From Aplidium turbinatum (lineage: Eukaryota; Chordata; Ascidiacea; Aplousobranchia; Polyclinidae), in NCBI GenBank assembly GCA_918807975.1, contig OU964931.1, positions 7,884,251 to 7,948,250 of the forward strand: a stretch of 64,000 bases of DNA. Reading direction: 5' to 3'. Positions 10,465 through 22,806 of the stretch are shown piece by piece. The notes below the pieces were generated by a model, which saw nothing but the letters and a program-made list of their open reading frames with translations, was not told where the DNA came from and made no database searches. The translations under genes and the position numbers were made by a program. Position 1 is the first letter of the stretch; each line of letters opens with the position of its first letter.

Positions 10465-11371
10465 GGGTAGAGAGGTAGCTCTTTTGAACCATCAACAAAC
10501 ATAACTCAGCAACAACACTACATTTAACATTATAAAACAAAAAACAAAAGCGAACGTTTTCGGCTAGTCATACAGCCCTTTTCAAGCCTATAAGAAAAAA
10601 TACATATTAAAAGAAATGCTAAAGAATCATATAGTATCACAGCAAAAATATGGTCAAATCTAAACATTTAAGAAACTGTCTCTCTCACACAAAATGACAA
10701 CTGAAAATTACAAACACAACGGGTCAAGTATTTGAGAAGTAAAAATTAATTAATTATTCAGAAAAGAAATCAGGCAGAATTACGCAAGATTGACAGAAGC
10801 ACAACACGAGATAGTGGCACAAACAAACAAAATGCGAGAAGCACAAGACGTGATAATTCAATCAAAAACTGTTAAAAGATAAGAAGCTCCGCCAGCAAAT
10901 AATTGCCTGTTGAGCCCTAGCAAATAATTGCCTGTTGAGCCCTGGGTCAACAGGCAATTATTTGCTGGCGGAGCTTCTTATCTTTTAACAGTTTTTGATT
11001 GAATTATCACGTCTTGTGCTTCTCGCATTTTGTTTGTTTGTGCCACTATCTCGTGTTGTGCTTCTGTCAATCTTGCGTAATTCTGCCTGATTTCTTTTCT
11101 GAATAATTAATTAATTTCTACTTCTCAAATACTTGACCCGTGGTGTTTGTAATTTTCAGTTGTCATTTTGTGTGAGAGAGACAGTTTCTTAAATGTTTAG
11201 ATTTGACCATATTTTTGCTGTGATACTATATGATTCTTTAGCATTTCTTTTAATATGTATTTTTTCTTATAGGCTTGAAAAGGGCTGTATGACTAGCCGA
11301 AAACGTTCGCTTTTGTTTTTTGTTTTATAATGTTAAATGTAGTGTTGTTGCTGAGTTATGTTTGTTTATGG
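10465..11371. mobile_element. 0.9-kb foldback insertion
   Basis: Two arms of about 430 bp (10489-10920 and 10945-11371) are near-identical inverted copies meeting at a short centre. The insertion is flanked by 11-bp duplications CTCCTTTTATT (10454-10464, 11372-11382); copy A has the uninterrupted site near 4854. Each arm carries GAAAACGTTCGC beside a GGGCT/AGCC hairpin. The long duplication and lack of DNA-transposon ends suggest a retroelement end inserted tail-to-tail. Confidence 0.85.
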
Positions 11372-12982
11372 CTCCTTTTATTTGTTTAAAAATAATGCCT
11401 AAAAAGACATTTTGACTCTTTCATGTTTGTTTAAAAGTAACTACGGACAGTGGCCAGTGTTTCGATCTTCCGATTTCTTTAGTGTAGTAAAATGAAAGTG
11501 AAAAGTTGTCTTGAAGTTTTGAGAAGATACTGGCCACTGGCCTTCTCATCGATTGTCTATTCAGCTCTTGATAATTTTTGATCATTTCAGGAACTAAGCC
11601 GGTCTTGAAAATTTGTGCAAGTTGAAAAATGATGCGATTATCGTAAAAGTAGAACAGCAGACACTATAGTTACGAGCTGCGATTAAACGCAGGAGATTAA
11701 TCCATTGCATACCAGAGACACAAGGCCTGCACAGGACATTAATACAATGAGTCCCCTCATAAGCATTGCTGCAGTGCCGTGGCCAGTGGCCTGATCCAAC
11801 TCGTCCTTAATAGCTTAACTTCAATGAAGGTCCTTCATTGTCTATAACGTCAAATCCAAAACAATTTAGAACTGTGATCAAACATCAATAAAAGAAAAAC
11901 CACAGCAATTCGAGATGCTTGCAAACAACTAAATCGAAGTACAACTTCATAGAAAATATTTTTTCTAAATTATTGGGGGGATGCTGCCAAAACATTGGGG
12001 GAGATATATCCCCCTATCCCCTTTACTTCGGCACCACTGATCCCACCATCTTCTTTTTGGTCTTCCTCCAGTTTTTTGCATATCTTGGTGGCCATTCTGT
12101 GGTTATTTTGACTCATCTGTTGTCTGTCATTCTTGCTAACGTGCATGTCATTTTGGCTTACATAAAACTATATTCGAAGAAATATTCAAATCGCAATGTT
12201 TTCAAGAAGCTCTTGTGTCGAAATATTCATTTTTTTAGATAAAAGTCATTTTTTAGCCAATATAATACTTTTTTTGTTTGCTTAGCAAAAAGTTGGTCTT
12301 TTTGACATCGTTTCAACATCTCTAAACGTTCAAACAATATCAATAGTCAAAAATTTTGTTTGATTTGAATAGTGACAGCACTGGCATAACGAGGTAAGCA
12401 ATGCAGCATACGAAAGGAATCGTTGTATGCAAAGCGCAAATGATTTATGGAGACATTAGAGAAATTATACCAAAGTTTCATGCATAAAAGGAAACACAAC
12501 GAGCCTGAAATAACCAGTTAATGACAAAAAATTGGCACTGTGATAAGTTAGCTAATGACTTATTTCAACACAATAAAGATATCCTGTTTGTCTGTGTCGC
12601 AGCCTATGCGTATAGTCGCAGTTTCTGGCTGATAGTAACCTTTATTACACAAACTTTTACTGCAAAACCTACTACTAAAAGTTTCTGCGTAGGCCTACGT
12701 ACGATTCTCGAAGCTTCTCTGACTTGTTAACCAGAAGAATGAGCTTTTGTGATATAATATTACTCTAGTTCAGTGGTTCTCAACCTTTTTGTCTTGGTGG
12801 ACCCCTTTTGGTGTCTTCGAAGCGGTCGCGGACCCCTAAAAATTTCAATTTGAAATTTTGGTATATCGCGTTTCCTTATGGAATCATATGTTACATAAGT
12901 TTCAAAGCAACACACTTAAAAGAATTTGCTGAATTCGCAACGCACTTGACGATTGCTGAGATTGACGAAATTATGTTATGAC

Positions 12983-14204
12983 TAGGGCAACCAAAAGTCA
13001 ATAAAGTCAAAATTTTTCTGCTCTGTTCAAAGTTTATAAAACGTCCACAAACTAAATTTCAGGCTGACACGAAGAGAGGTTTCAAAGTTATTAAGTAAAA
13101 AAAAAGTCAAAATTCATGGTTAGGTCAAAATTTTCTTTTAACGTAGTTTTTCTTCTCTCTATTGATATTTTATTAAAGCTACGCAGATACTGATTTTTTG
13201 TTGCAGTTTCTGCTGCTGTTCTGACGTAATAATCCATCTGTTGCAATTTCTGAGGTAATAATCTTGTTGGGGCCACTACTGACGATTGAATATTAGCCAA
13301 CTACCCTGCTGTTGATGAGTTGGTTGCCAGGGTTAAAGCAGTGACCATTAAAAACAGGTCAAGAAGAGCTAGTTTTACTTCCATTGGCCAACTTCCACAG
13401 CCAAATGTAACTAGATGGGCCTTTGGTTGAAAGCTTCTTTCTATTATTCAAGAAGTCTACTAAAAGTAAGAAATATTGTGGAAGGCTTCCATGATGGTGG
13501 TGTCTTGCTGCGGCGTGCTCAAGATGCTATAAAAGCTCCCAATTTAGCTACTCACCTTGTAGAATAGAGGAGCAGTACAGTGCACCGTTTGATTTAATTC
13601 AGAAGATGGAAGACAGCCGAAGCACCATTCAAGAAGCTTACCAGAAAATGAGGTTCCTTAACTTTGGTGTTGATGGCTGCCTAATTGGAAAATATATTCA
13701 AGCAAGAATCTCAAGAAATGACATCAAGTGCATTGTGAAAATGGGATGAGATGATATTTCACCGCATTTTTATAGCTTGTTGAGGAACTCCCTGGCAACT
13801 TCTGTATCAGTAGAGAGAAGCTTCTCTATTTTATGAAAATTTTTGGCGAGAGACAGGAACTTCAAAGGCGATAATGTGAAACATTACTTGATGTTGAAGT
13901 ATAATACTGCAGAACCCTCTCAGTAATTTCGGGATATTTAAAGACACTCCATATTTAGTTTTTGCAGTTGTTCGAGTGACTTTCATTACCTGTTCGTTAG
14001 CTGTGGTGTCGTTGAGTCTTCCACATTTTTCTCATATTTCATTAGAAAAAGAAGATATCCTTACCTAACGGTTCGATTTCTTATATGCTTTGTATTTCGC
14101 ATTCAGGTTGCAAACGCAGAAAGTTATTGGTCAAAATTCGGTCAAAATTTGTAAATTATAAAGTCAAAATTTCAAGTTTTTAGGTCAAAAAATTGGTTGC
14201 CCTA
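12983..14204 (+). mobile_element. Second hAT nested in the first
   Basis: TIRs TAGGGCAACCAA and TTGGTTGCCCTA, flanked by 8-bp duplications GTTATGAC (12975-12982, 14205-14212). It encodes part of its own transposase (13606-13926). Its insertion into 12771-14758, itself inserted after the segmental duplication, orders three events. Confidence 0.93.
13606..13926 (+). pseudogene. hAT transposase C-terminal remnant
   Basis: Reading forward from ATG at 13606 gives EAYQKMRFLNFGVDG, later HFYSLLRNSLATSVSVERSF and the dimerisation tail LARDRNFKGDNVKHYLMLKY. Two in-frame stops interrupt it, and upstream fragments (SFTSIGQLPQPNVTRWAFG) are in decay. A hAT transposase of the zinc finger/dimerisation type, not functional. 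Confidence 0.8.
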
Positions 14205-15416
14205 GTTATGACTTATGAGCTATATGTTGGCACACAGGATCAAACATCGGTAAGCTATATGCTCATTTGATGTTTTTCTATAACTTTTATCAAAAGTTAA
14301 TAGAATACTTGCGACTGTTACAAAGAATTTCTCCCTTTTTTCGTTTGAAATCAATATTAATTCGTTATGATCACAGTCATTGCAAACCTGTGAGTGGTGA
14401 TAGACTGCTGACTAACGTTTGTATTTCTAAATTAATCATTGATCAACAATCTGCTGTCTCAAAAGAATTAAGTTGAACATAGCCAACATAGCCTTATTAA
14501 AGAGTTTAAGTAATTTATATGATATTTTAGTTAAGAAATCAAACCTTTGTGCAATGTCCTTTGCAATTTCAAACGACGCACCAGTGCGTTGCGACTTACA
14601 GTTTAAAAATCACTGTAGGCTAATACATGAACAAAGCACAAACAATTTTTAAATTTCTTAATTTATCCGTCATGTTGAAAACTCGGAAACTTTCGCGGAC
14701 CCCGGAAATCGCTTCACGGACCCCTTGGGGTCCGCGGACCCCCAGTCGAGAACCACTGCTCTAGTTCATGGAAACTTCTGCTCAAAGCAAACCTGTTATA
14801 AATAGTTGCGTGATTTGTGAATAAATTATTATTAGAGTTGTAATTTAAAGTTGGGTTGAGAGTTATGTATTAGAAGTGGTAACGAAATTATGGGGATTAG
14901 AAGTTATAATGAATAATATGTTAAAGACGATTGTAAAGTTCTACCCGATATTAAATGGATTGTGAAAGTGCAAGTTATTGCCAACAGCAAAGTAGCTGAT
15001 GCAAGTGGTAGTGTTATTTTGAAATCGACGAAGACATTTGCTGTGCAGAATTTGATTTGTTTACTTGCTGGAAGTGGGGAACCATTTGTTTAGTACTTCA
15101 AGGTTTTCATCTATCCTCGCACAAGTAAAACTATTCTACCATTTAACGTTTCATATCCCAATAAACTATACGTCATCAATCTTTCCAAAGTATCTTTACG
15201 TGTAAGAGATCGAAAAAAATCTGACAGCCTGTTTATGTCGTTGATATGAACACTGAGATATTTAATAGCAATAGGCTATCTTTAGAAGCAACATGTTTTT
15301 TTCGAAATCATGAGCTTAGGTAGAGGGAGATGGTGCAACGGTTCTCGGTTGAAAGAAGTGTATTAGCTTACAACTGAAACTTGTTGAACCATTGGCATAC
15401 GTAGCCGAGCAACGTT

Positions 15417-15560
15417 ATCAAGTTTAACATATTCAAGTTTATTACATTTACAGAAACACAAAACTACGCAAGAAATTAAATATCGAACGTTTTCGACATC
15501 ACAAGATGTCCTCTTCAGAAATAACATATATACAATTTAACTACATCTGAATAAAATACA
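15417..15560 (-). repeat. Retroelement-like end with CTGAAGA/GAAA hairpin (copy B)
   Basis: Duplicate of 8036-8180 with a few substitutions; the hairpin and the GAAAACGTTCG block are conserved. See that entry for what the motif may be. Confidence 0.4.
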
Positions 15561-15682
15561 ATGGTTATTATAATATAACTATAAACAGGAAAAAACAAAA
15601 ACTGCACACTAGGCTACTTCTGACTAGCTCAAACTCAACGATATAGGCTCTGCAAGAATCAAATTGATTGATTGTTATGGGT

Positions 15683-16161
15683 TGTTTTGTGTCGCTTTGC
15701 AACATCTAAGGTCTTTTAGCGACAGTCATTAATATAATAGCCATTTAGCACAGTTAGAACCATGGTTAGAACACATAACAGGGCATAGTGAAGGGTGCAA
15801 TACGACACATCATAATCCGATACACATCATTAGTGAAGACGGCATTCTTGTAGGAGGTTAGGCCTACGAAAGTCAGATAGGCTACTTCTTTGGATTTGCA
15901 CGTTTGATGTAACAAAAAAAAACAAAATAAGGAAAGCCCAGCTAGCAAATCAATCACCTTCCACACCGAATCAATGTCTGTAGACGCTGAATCAATGCAA
16001 AAAGCGATCGATCTCTGGCTAGGAGCAGACAAGACATACGTGTGCACTGTGCACGACAGTATAACGTGATTGATTACAGTGATTAAAATAATAATTTAAA
16101 TGAGCTCATTGCAGAAGTTTACAAAAGCCAGTGGATGTTTAATGGTTGGACAATTTTTCAA
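15683..16161. other. No recognised gene
   Basis: Sequence after the end of copy B. A 93-residue minus-strand frame (15766-16047) has no domain I recognise and no codon pattern that convinces me. Confidence 0.45.
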
Positions 16162-16269
16162 CTATATATTTATTCCATACGTGCTAAGATTTTGTTCAAG
16201 ACACTTTTTTTGAGTTGCATAGTTAGTACAATGAAATAGAAAATGATGCACCGTCTCAAGGGTCATACA

Positions 16270-17593
16270 CAGGAATGGAGGAACCATTTTAAAAGTAGGT
16301 GGGCCCAGAGGCGCAGCAGTCAAAGTCAATCCAACTTCTTGGGGGCTTCGCCCCCCAGAACCCCCTTGGCATTGCTGCATTCCAAATACTTTATATCATT
16401 TATACATTGAGTTTTCATGATTGCCTTTTGTACCAACAAGCAAAAAGTTTCCATTTTTGGTGTTTTAGACACACAGAAAGATACCATAAAATTTTTGCAA
16501 ATCGTAAATCGCGCAAAATTTACTCGATTTACGTTTCTTTTAACTAATTTGTGGAAGCAATTTCAGAATGGCTTACTCTGTTGGGTTTTTGTGTAGCTGA
16601 GGTTTTGGTGTTCTCTAATTTTAGACGCAGATTTTGCCCGTTCGTGTGTAAGAGCTACCTTTAATAAGTTAATAGCTGTTTATCTGCTAATAAATTTCAT
16701 ACAAATATTACCCTAAAAATGTTTCCAGAAAGCGCTTTAATCCATTATTTAAGTGTAATTTGCAAAAATTTTCCGGGGGAGCATGCCCCCGGACCCCCCT
16801 ACAATACGCGTGCCATCGGCACGCTCTAACCCCCACCAGTTTCATTGCTTCTCCTTGCTCAAGCCACCAGGATACGCCACTGCACATCAGGTGGCGATGT
16901 CTTAAATCAAACACTTTGTCGTTCTCTATTTGCCCCCCTCCCCAAATTTTTATCCTGGTTACGCCACTGCTACTGCATGGTATCAAACAACAACAAGGTT
17001 CCTTCTACTGTCACTAAATAGGTGACTGCTACTGTATTACACTTGAAAATTTTCCTAAAAAAGTTAATAATACGATCATTGAAAGCAATAATTTATTGGC
17101 AAATTGAGATGAGATGAACCTGATCGATCAAGTTTTTGTGAATGTGTTCAATTGTTCATTCTATGGTTCAAGTGCTCTTGGGTTAATCTGCTTTTTAAGT
17201 AATTTTTAACCAGTCTGTGGCACAAAAAAGACCTTTTTGCAGTGGCATTAAACATAGGGATTTTCAGGTAAAACTGTAACAGTTTTAATAGATTTATGTA
17301 AATGTTTTCTCTATTTTAACAGCTTGAGTTCGTTTTCGAGAGAATTAACATCAATATCCCTATCTAGTCTGGTTTAAGTGCCTTCGTTTAGAGACAAAAT
17401 TGCTGCATCCTCTACCCTTGCTGCAGCTAAAATTACTTTCTCTATATCACAAAAAACTGCAGGTTATCTTGGTCAAATCTTTCGCTACCTTTTCAAAAAT
17501 ATTTGGCTTTCAAAAGTGGGTGGGCCAGGCCCACCCAGAAAATAAAGTAGGTGGGCCCAGGCCCACGAGGCCCACGTGGTTCCTCCATCCCTG
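16270..17593. mobile_element. hAT with GGCCCAC-rich ends
   Basis: TIRs CAGGAATGGAGGAACCA and TGGTTCCTCCATCCCTG with perfect 8-bp duplications GTCATACA (16262-16269, 17594-17601). It interrupts a LINE frame that reads on across it. Interior: two GC-rich blocks (16340-16375 and 16775-16830, the latter with GCATGCCCCCGGACCCCC) that look like ends of other MITEs, and no readable transposase. Confidence 0.93.
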
Positions 17594-17904
17594 GTCATAC
17601 ATGTGTCGCACAGTCCAGAAGTGTGGCACCCGATCTTGAAGAGGTGTTGGTTTAAACGGCAGTGACCGATGATGAGTCTAAAGACGGTTGGATGGTCAGG
17701 TACTTTGTTGGTTCCTACACTTTTGGTGTCAGGATATATAGATTTGTAGAGTTGGCCTGTGGTACTGTTTATGCAATGATTATTCCATTTTTTGCAGAGC
17801 TAGATCTTTGGTAAGGTTTGTCCAACTCGGACAATGCCGGGTAAGCTCTTTTAGCATCGTACAGAGATTTTGCTCCTGTTGCCTTTCTGAATGAATCGAT
17901 TTGA

Positions 17905-18784
17905 TAACTCATCGATTGTCTATTCAGCATTGGACAATTTTTGACCATTTCAGGAACTAAACCGGTCTTGAAAATTCGTGTGAGTTTTTTATACTTTGCG
18001 AATCGGAATTCAGGCTACTTTCAAACCGTTCGGTCAGTTCAGAGATAACTCTGTCCATGAACTGATTGTAAAGTATTTTATAATGCAGTTGAGTGTCTGC
18101 AGTAGCTACCATCGAGCCTCTACCCATTCTTTCAGGGATTCTTCTTTGCCGTGACGCTTGCAAAAGCGTGATAAAATGAACAGCAAATTTTTCCGGAAGT
18201 GAAACTGCATTTTTGTAATTGTTTTCAAACTCCAAATCACGATATTTCTCCAGAGTGATTTTCAGGGTCTGAAACAGCTCTTCACAAGAGTCAATTTCAA
18301 GCTTTTCTCCTTGCAACGTGATACTAAATTGCTCCATAAGTGACAAAGGCTTCAAAATCAGCACAAGTCCCAAATATGTTTCAGCTTTACAGCTTGTTAA
18401 AATTCCTTGTGCTTTTATTTTTGCTTCTAACGTAGACAGTAGACCAGAAGCAACAATTTCTGACAAAGTTTTCGTGATGACATGATAGTTGACCACCGTT
18501 GACTGTAACCTATCGGTGTCACCCTGCACAACCATCTCGTTGGGCACAATGGCCGCAGTTTGCTTCATTGAAGGTCCTTCATTGTCTAGCGTCAAATCCA
18601 AGACAATTTAGAACTGTGATCAAACATCAATAAAAGAAAGACAACAGCAATTTAAGATGCTTGCAAACAACTAAATCGAAGTACAACTTCATAGCAAATA
18701 TTTTTTCAAATTATTGGGGGGATGCTGTCAAATTATTGGGGGGATATATCCCCCCCCCCATCCCCCGCTACTTCGGCACCACTG
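17905..18784 (-). mobile_element. hAT (family Z), copy with transposase segment
   Basis: The right end (CTACTTCGGCACCACTG) and the adjoining GGGGG-rich stretch match the hAT at 4537-5520, but the opposite end is missing, so this copy is truncated. Unlike that copy it retains coding sequence (17957-18601), suggesting it is closer to the autonomous parent of the family. Confidence 0.8.
17957..18601 (-). pseudogene. ZMYM1-like hAT transposase fragment
   Basis: An uninterrupted frame of 214 residues without its own ATG (it opens at a TTG). The sequence (STVVNYHVITKTLSEIVASG ... TLEKYRDLEFENNYKNAVSL) is the middle region of DUF4371/ZMYM1-like hAT transposases, between the catalytic core and the dimerisation tail. 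Neither the N-terminal zinc fingers nor the C-terminal tail is present. No host role is indicated. Confidence 0.7.
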
Positions 18785-19160
18785 TTTACGGTAATATTCG
18801 TGTCTATTGTCTCAGTGAAGGAATGAAATGGTTGGTAGATACTTGGGTTGATCAAATTTCTTGGCAAACTTTCCCTTTAAGGATGTCATGTGCTGGGTGG
18901 CGTAAAAATGTCAGAATGTGGGCTTTGTAGTTTAAACAAAGTTGTTCGTATCTAAATGACAAGGGGAATTCATTGCAATAGCGTTGTAGGTTTGAAATTG
19001 GGGTGCTTTTTATTGATCTGGAGCATATTCTTAGAGCTTCATTTTGTAATGTCAGAATTGGTCGAGAATCAAAGGTAACTGCATCAAAAGGTGTTGAACA
19101 GATCACATAATGTGGGTAGAAAGGCCAGGTGCGAATAAACTAATTTTAAAATACAGAGAG

Positions 19161-19587
19161 CAAGAAAGATAAGCCGCAAGCATACAATTGTCTCTTCAAA
19201 GGTGCATTGTTACGTTTTATGCACAAGACTTCTAAGATTTTGGTTTGATACTCAGACCTGTCTCTGGACATGATTCAAATTGTTTGATAGATACTTGAAA
19301 CTTGACGTGAACCAGCAGAAGGTGGTTGATGGTCGTTTTCTGCTGGCTAACTAAATTGCAACAAGTGTATAAGTGCAATGGAGGTTTCTTGCTCACAAAC
19401 TATTGAGAAACACGAGTGGCATTCTAGTTAGGCTGAACTTGAATAGTAAGTTAAGTCAGAAAGTCCATTTGTTTTGTTGCTACCTGTTGAAAACAGGCAG
19501 AGCAAGAAATGACGCAGCCTTCCATCAGAAACCACTCCATATCAAATCAAGCGATTGTGATGTCAGATTGACTGAGGTCTACAATTC
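19161..19587. other. No recognised feature
   Basis: Sequence upstream (in LINE orientation) of the RT fragment. The LINE could extend here in decayed form, but I cannot read it. Confidence 0.4.
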
Positions 19588-19890
19588 TAATCAATTTTAT
19601 TTTTCATTGCTGGCGCGAACATGTAAAGAACCATAAAGTCATAGCATAAAGTAAACATACGAATTCGACACCAACAAAAAGGAAAGATGACAAAACCAAA
19701 AAGTTTAAAAGATGCATCGATGAAACAGTGCTTGGAAAACACTATATTAAAAATGCACAGCTATCAAACCTAGAAAAGAAAGACAAAAATGAAAGACTTT
19801 TATTTCGTCGGATGTAAAATAGGCCTACAATCAACACTTTCAAGTGCAACAAGGGCGATTTAACAAAAAAGATAATCAAAAAGTGACAAG
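19588..19890 (+). repeat. Inverted repeat arm, left
   Basis: About 300 bp matching, in inverted orientation and with moderate divergence, 24785-25082. Shared blocks include CATTGCTGGCGC, CACCAACAAAA and AAATGCACAGC. The two arms lie 5 kb apart, one inside and one outside the outer hAT 20136-25265. Identity unknown. Confidence 0.75.
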
Positions 19891-21402
19891 TTATATATAA
19901 CGAATCAAATTATATAACGATTCCATTAATTATACTTCAGCCAGTTTAGGAAATAGAGCATTTGTTTGCTGCAGAAGTTACAGTTATAATATGTTGCAGA
20001 GCGAGCACTGTGGAGAAATTATGCGATGACTAAAAACCCTTTTGATGTAAAAATTCTTAACAATTTGAAGTGGACGTATCACCGAGAAAATGGTTTTTAG
20101 TGATCTGTGATCCGTTCAAGTAGCCTACACATACACAGTGATTCTCAACGTGGTCCAGGTGGACCACTGGTGGTCCACCAGGAATTTCTGTTGGTCCACA
20201 GAGAGTTCTATAAATCCTTTATAAAACGTTCTTCACAATTGTATCATTTACTACAGTAAATTATGTAAGGAGTAAGGACTGCATACAGGTGTAAGAAATT
20301 ATGTAGCATGTATGATTGTATGTCAGCGTGACGTAATAATCATGTTTACTTCGTGATTTTGGATCGATTTTCTGGAAGTGATAGATAAGCATAAGCTCAG
20401 CAGTTTTTGAACTTATTTTACTAGTTGACGAGTAGGTTATTGAACTGTAGAAGGCATAAGTGAAGTGCTGGCAAGCCTAATCAATATATTATAAGTTGCT
20501 GTAATTGTTGTGGTGTTGTCGGTGCACGAAGATTGCGCTTCTTCATGGAACAAAGTTTCTATAGGGAGAGTAGAGCTATTCGCTGTTTCACTGAACGTTA
20601 ATTAAATTATTTTATGAATGTGACATGTTGTATTTTTTCAAACGCTAAATTAAGTACATGACTGTATTCTGCAGTGCTTTCAATTTAAAAAAAAGGCAAA
20701 AGCTCCTGTTGCTAAGAAGGCAAAACTGACAACTGAGACATTACCATGACATTACCAGACGTTACTATTTTATTGAAATAATAATTATGTGCATGATGTT
20801 AAAATTATGTGTATTCAAGTAGTTAAGCTTGAGTGTGCAAATTAAGAGGGTTTGCTTAATTAGTTTATTAAATGTTAAATGTCTGTTGTATTTTTAGACA
20901 TATAATAAAAATGAAGTAAGTAAGGTCGCAGTGACAAATAAACTGTCAACATACAAAACGTAGTAATAAGAATTATTTATAGCCAACCAAGTAAGTGAAA
21001 ATCCATTTACCTCTTGATATTTACCTGATTGTACAAAAGCAACGCAATATATATTAAGAAAGAAACGCAAGGCATACAACTGAGGAACGTGGTACAGAAC
21101 GCTAATTGATTACGACGCGCAGTCCGGCGGTAATCAATTCCAACGTCTGTACCAGAAAACGCTGAATGTGATTATGCAGTGACGCTGCTCACGAGTTATA
21201 TAAAAATAACGTAAATTAAATGGCGACTATAACAGTTTTATTTTATTAATTTACTTTTTATTATTTACTTTTTTCTAAATCCGCATGGTCACACTCAGAC
21301 GGTTTCCTGCAATTTTTATTTATCTGAGTCTTTTATGACATCACAACCAAGTTTTTGAATGCGAGACTCTCAAACAGCGCTTCCACTTTGGTGGTAATTA
21401 GT

Positions 21403-22591
21403 CCAGAGATGGGCAGGGTATAAGTTAAAAGTAACGCAGTACCGGTACTCGGTACTGATCAAAATTAATACTGCGGTACCGGTACCGGTACTATTTTCAA
21501 AAAGTATTGCAGTACCGGTACGGTACTCGGTACGGTACTTTTTAAAATGCAAATTACAATACTTAAAATGATGAATTTTTTGTGTGATTGTAATCGAAAT
21601 AATCTTACATTTAAAACCACAAATGCGATTCATCTCCATCCCAATTATATTAACAAGTAACAGCAACGCGCCATGACGATGTTCATATTCTACACAAAGA
21701 CTGCTCAACCAGCCCTTTGGTAGGCACGCAAAGCTGAATGGAACAGATCGGAAAATAAAGTCACAAGTCTCTTGATTTTGCTCAGTATAAATGTATAAAT
21801 TTAAGGTAGGCATATTAATACTTGTTAGTTTATAGACTTATAGTTAAGGGCCAACCCAACATGCCGTACAGAAAGTTATTGGAAGTAAAGGCCATTCAAC
21901 ATCAGAGGTGTAAAGTAATGAAAGTAGTGTTACTTCAGTAGCAATAAAACAAAAAATCTGGTATCCATCTAAAATGGACTGGCTTGCAATTAGCATAAAC
22001 ATAAAAGCAACTTGCAAAAAATAAAAGACAGTGACACTATAATTCCTTTTTACTTTTATGTTAAGTATAGCAATGTTCAGTAACTAGTACTTTTTGAGTA
22101 GTTTTATTTTTTATTATTTTCTACTTTCACTTGTTTAGTTTGATGCCAAAGTAACGTTACTCGAGTAATTTTATATTTTGTCAAGTAGAAAGTTGTAACT
22201 TTGATAAAAATCTGTTAAAAAGGTATCATTTCTAAGATAAAAAAATATATTAAATAGAAATTATTAAAAATGAAAAGTTTTGTTAAAAAGAATAGTTAAA
22301 ACGAAAAGTTTACCTTCCTAAGACCTTAAATCTCTTCGCGATTTCTCTTCGCGCCATTTTCGTTCATGATGATTTCTCTTCGCGCCATTTTCGTTCATGG
22401 CTTAAATCGTTACAGATTAAATCGTTGCGGAGTTAACATTGTTGAAAAAAAAGTACCGATGAAAGTACCAGGTATTTTGACCAAAAACGTACTGGGTATT
22501 TAGGCAACCGGTACAAATTTCAAAAAGTACCGCGGTACCGGTACACAAAAAGTACCGCGGTACAATTGTACTCGGTACTGCCCACCTCTGG
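21403..22591. mobile_element. Nested hAT-like element rich in GGTACC
   Basis: Ends CCAGAGATGGGCAG and CTGCCCACCTCTGG; flanks TAATTAGT and TAATTACC agree at six of eight bases. Subterminal sequence is a run of GGTACCGGTACC palindromes at both ends. At 22338-22398 a 30-bp unit (TTTCTCTTCGCGCCATTTTC...) is tandemly repeated. No transposase seen. Confidence 0.75.
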
Positions 22592-22806
22592 TAATTACCA
22601 CAATTGTGGAATTTTCATCATGCTTGTGGTAAAAATGTGGTAATGAAAAATTTGTGGTAATGAAAAATTTGTGGTAATTTAGTGGTAAAATGGAAATTTT
22701 GTGTGGAAATGTGGAAATTATAAATTTTGAAAATTTGACAGAGCATTTAAACTGTTGTTTTCCGAAATCGAACAGATATGCAAAAAACTACTTATAATAT
22801 CATGCG

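Larger units (their letters stand above)
12771..14758. mobile_element. hAT (CAGTGGTTCTCAACC type), with nested hAT
   Basis: TIRs CAGTGGTTCTCAACC and GTCGAGAACCACTG with perfect 8-bp duplications CTCTAGTT (12763-12770, 14759-14766). Copy A keeps the empty site near 6240 with one difference. Without the nested element (12983-14204) it is about 770 bp and non-coding, with GGACCCC-rich subterminal sequence. A related copy is at 47720-48156. Confidence 0.95.
10408..15682 (+). repeat. Segmental duplication, copy B
   Basis: Direct copy of 4811-8297, beginning inside the same hAT element (its right end is at 12039, matching 5520) and continuing through the LINE scrap and the unique part. It is longer than copy A because of the foldback 10465-11371 and the nested hATs 12771-14758. 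The order of unique sequence is the same in both copies. Confidence 0.9.
16162..19160 (-). pseudogene. Jockey-like LINE fragment split by two hATs
   Basis: On the minus strand, 19160-18850 reads as the thumb region of a LINE reverse transcriptase (RPILTLQNEALRICSRSIKS, then an LSFRYEQLCLNYK-like helix). 17900-17602 continues to the C-terminus (TVFRLIIGHCRLNQHLFK, then TSGLCDTCMT), and 16261-16162 finishes it (LETVHHFLFHCTNYATQKK, a C-terminal Cys/His segment). hATs at 16270-17593 and 17905-18784 interrupt it. It has stops and at least one frameshift, so it is dead. Confidence 0.75.

Noticed and set aside
10489-11371. CRISPR or satellite array
   Set aside because: The structure is a single inverted pair, not spaced direct repeats; no CRISPR-like array occurs anywhere in the window.
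15766-16047. 93-residue minus-strand frame
   Set aside because: No recognisable domain and no splice or polyadenylation context; likely chance.
17660-17700. Hammerhead motif from GATGATGAGTC
   Set aside because: No GAAA follows at a suitable distance and the sequence reads as LINE coding on the other strand.
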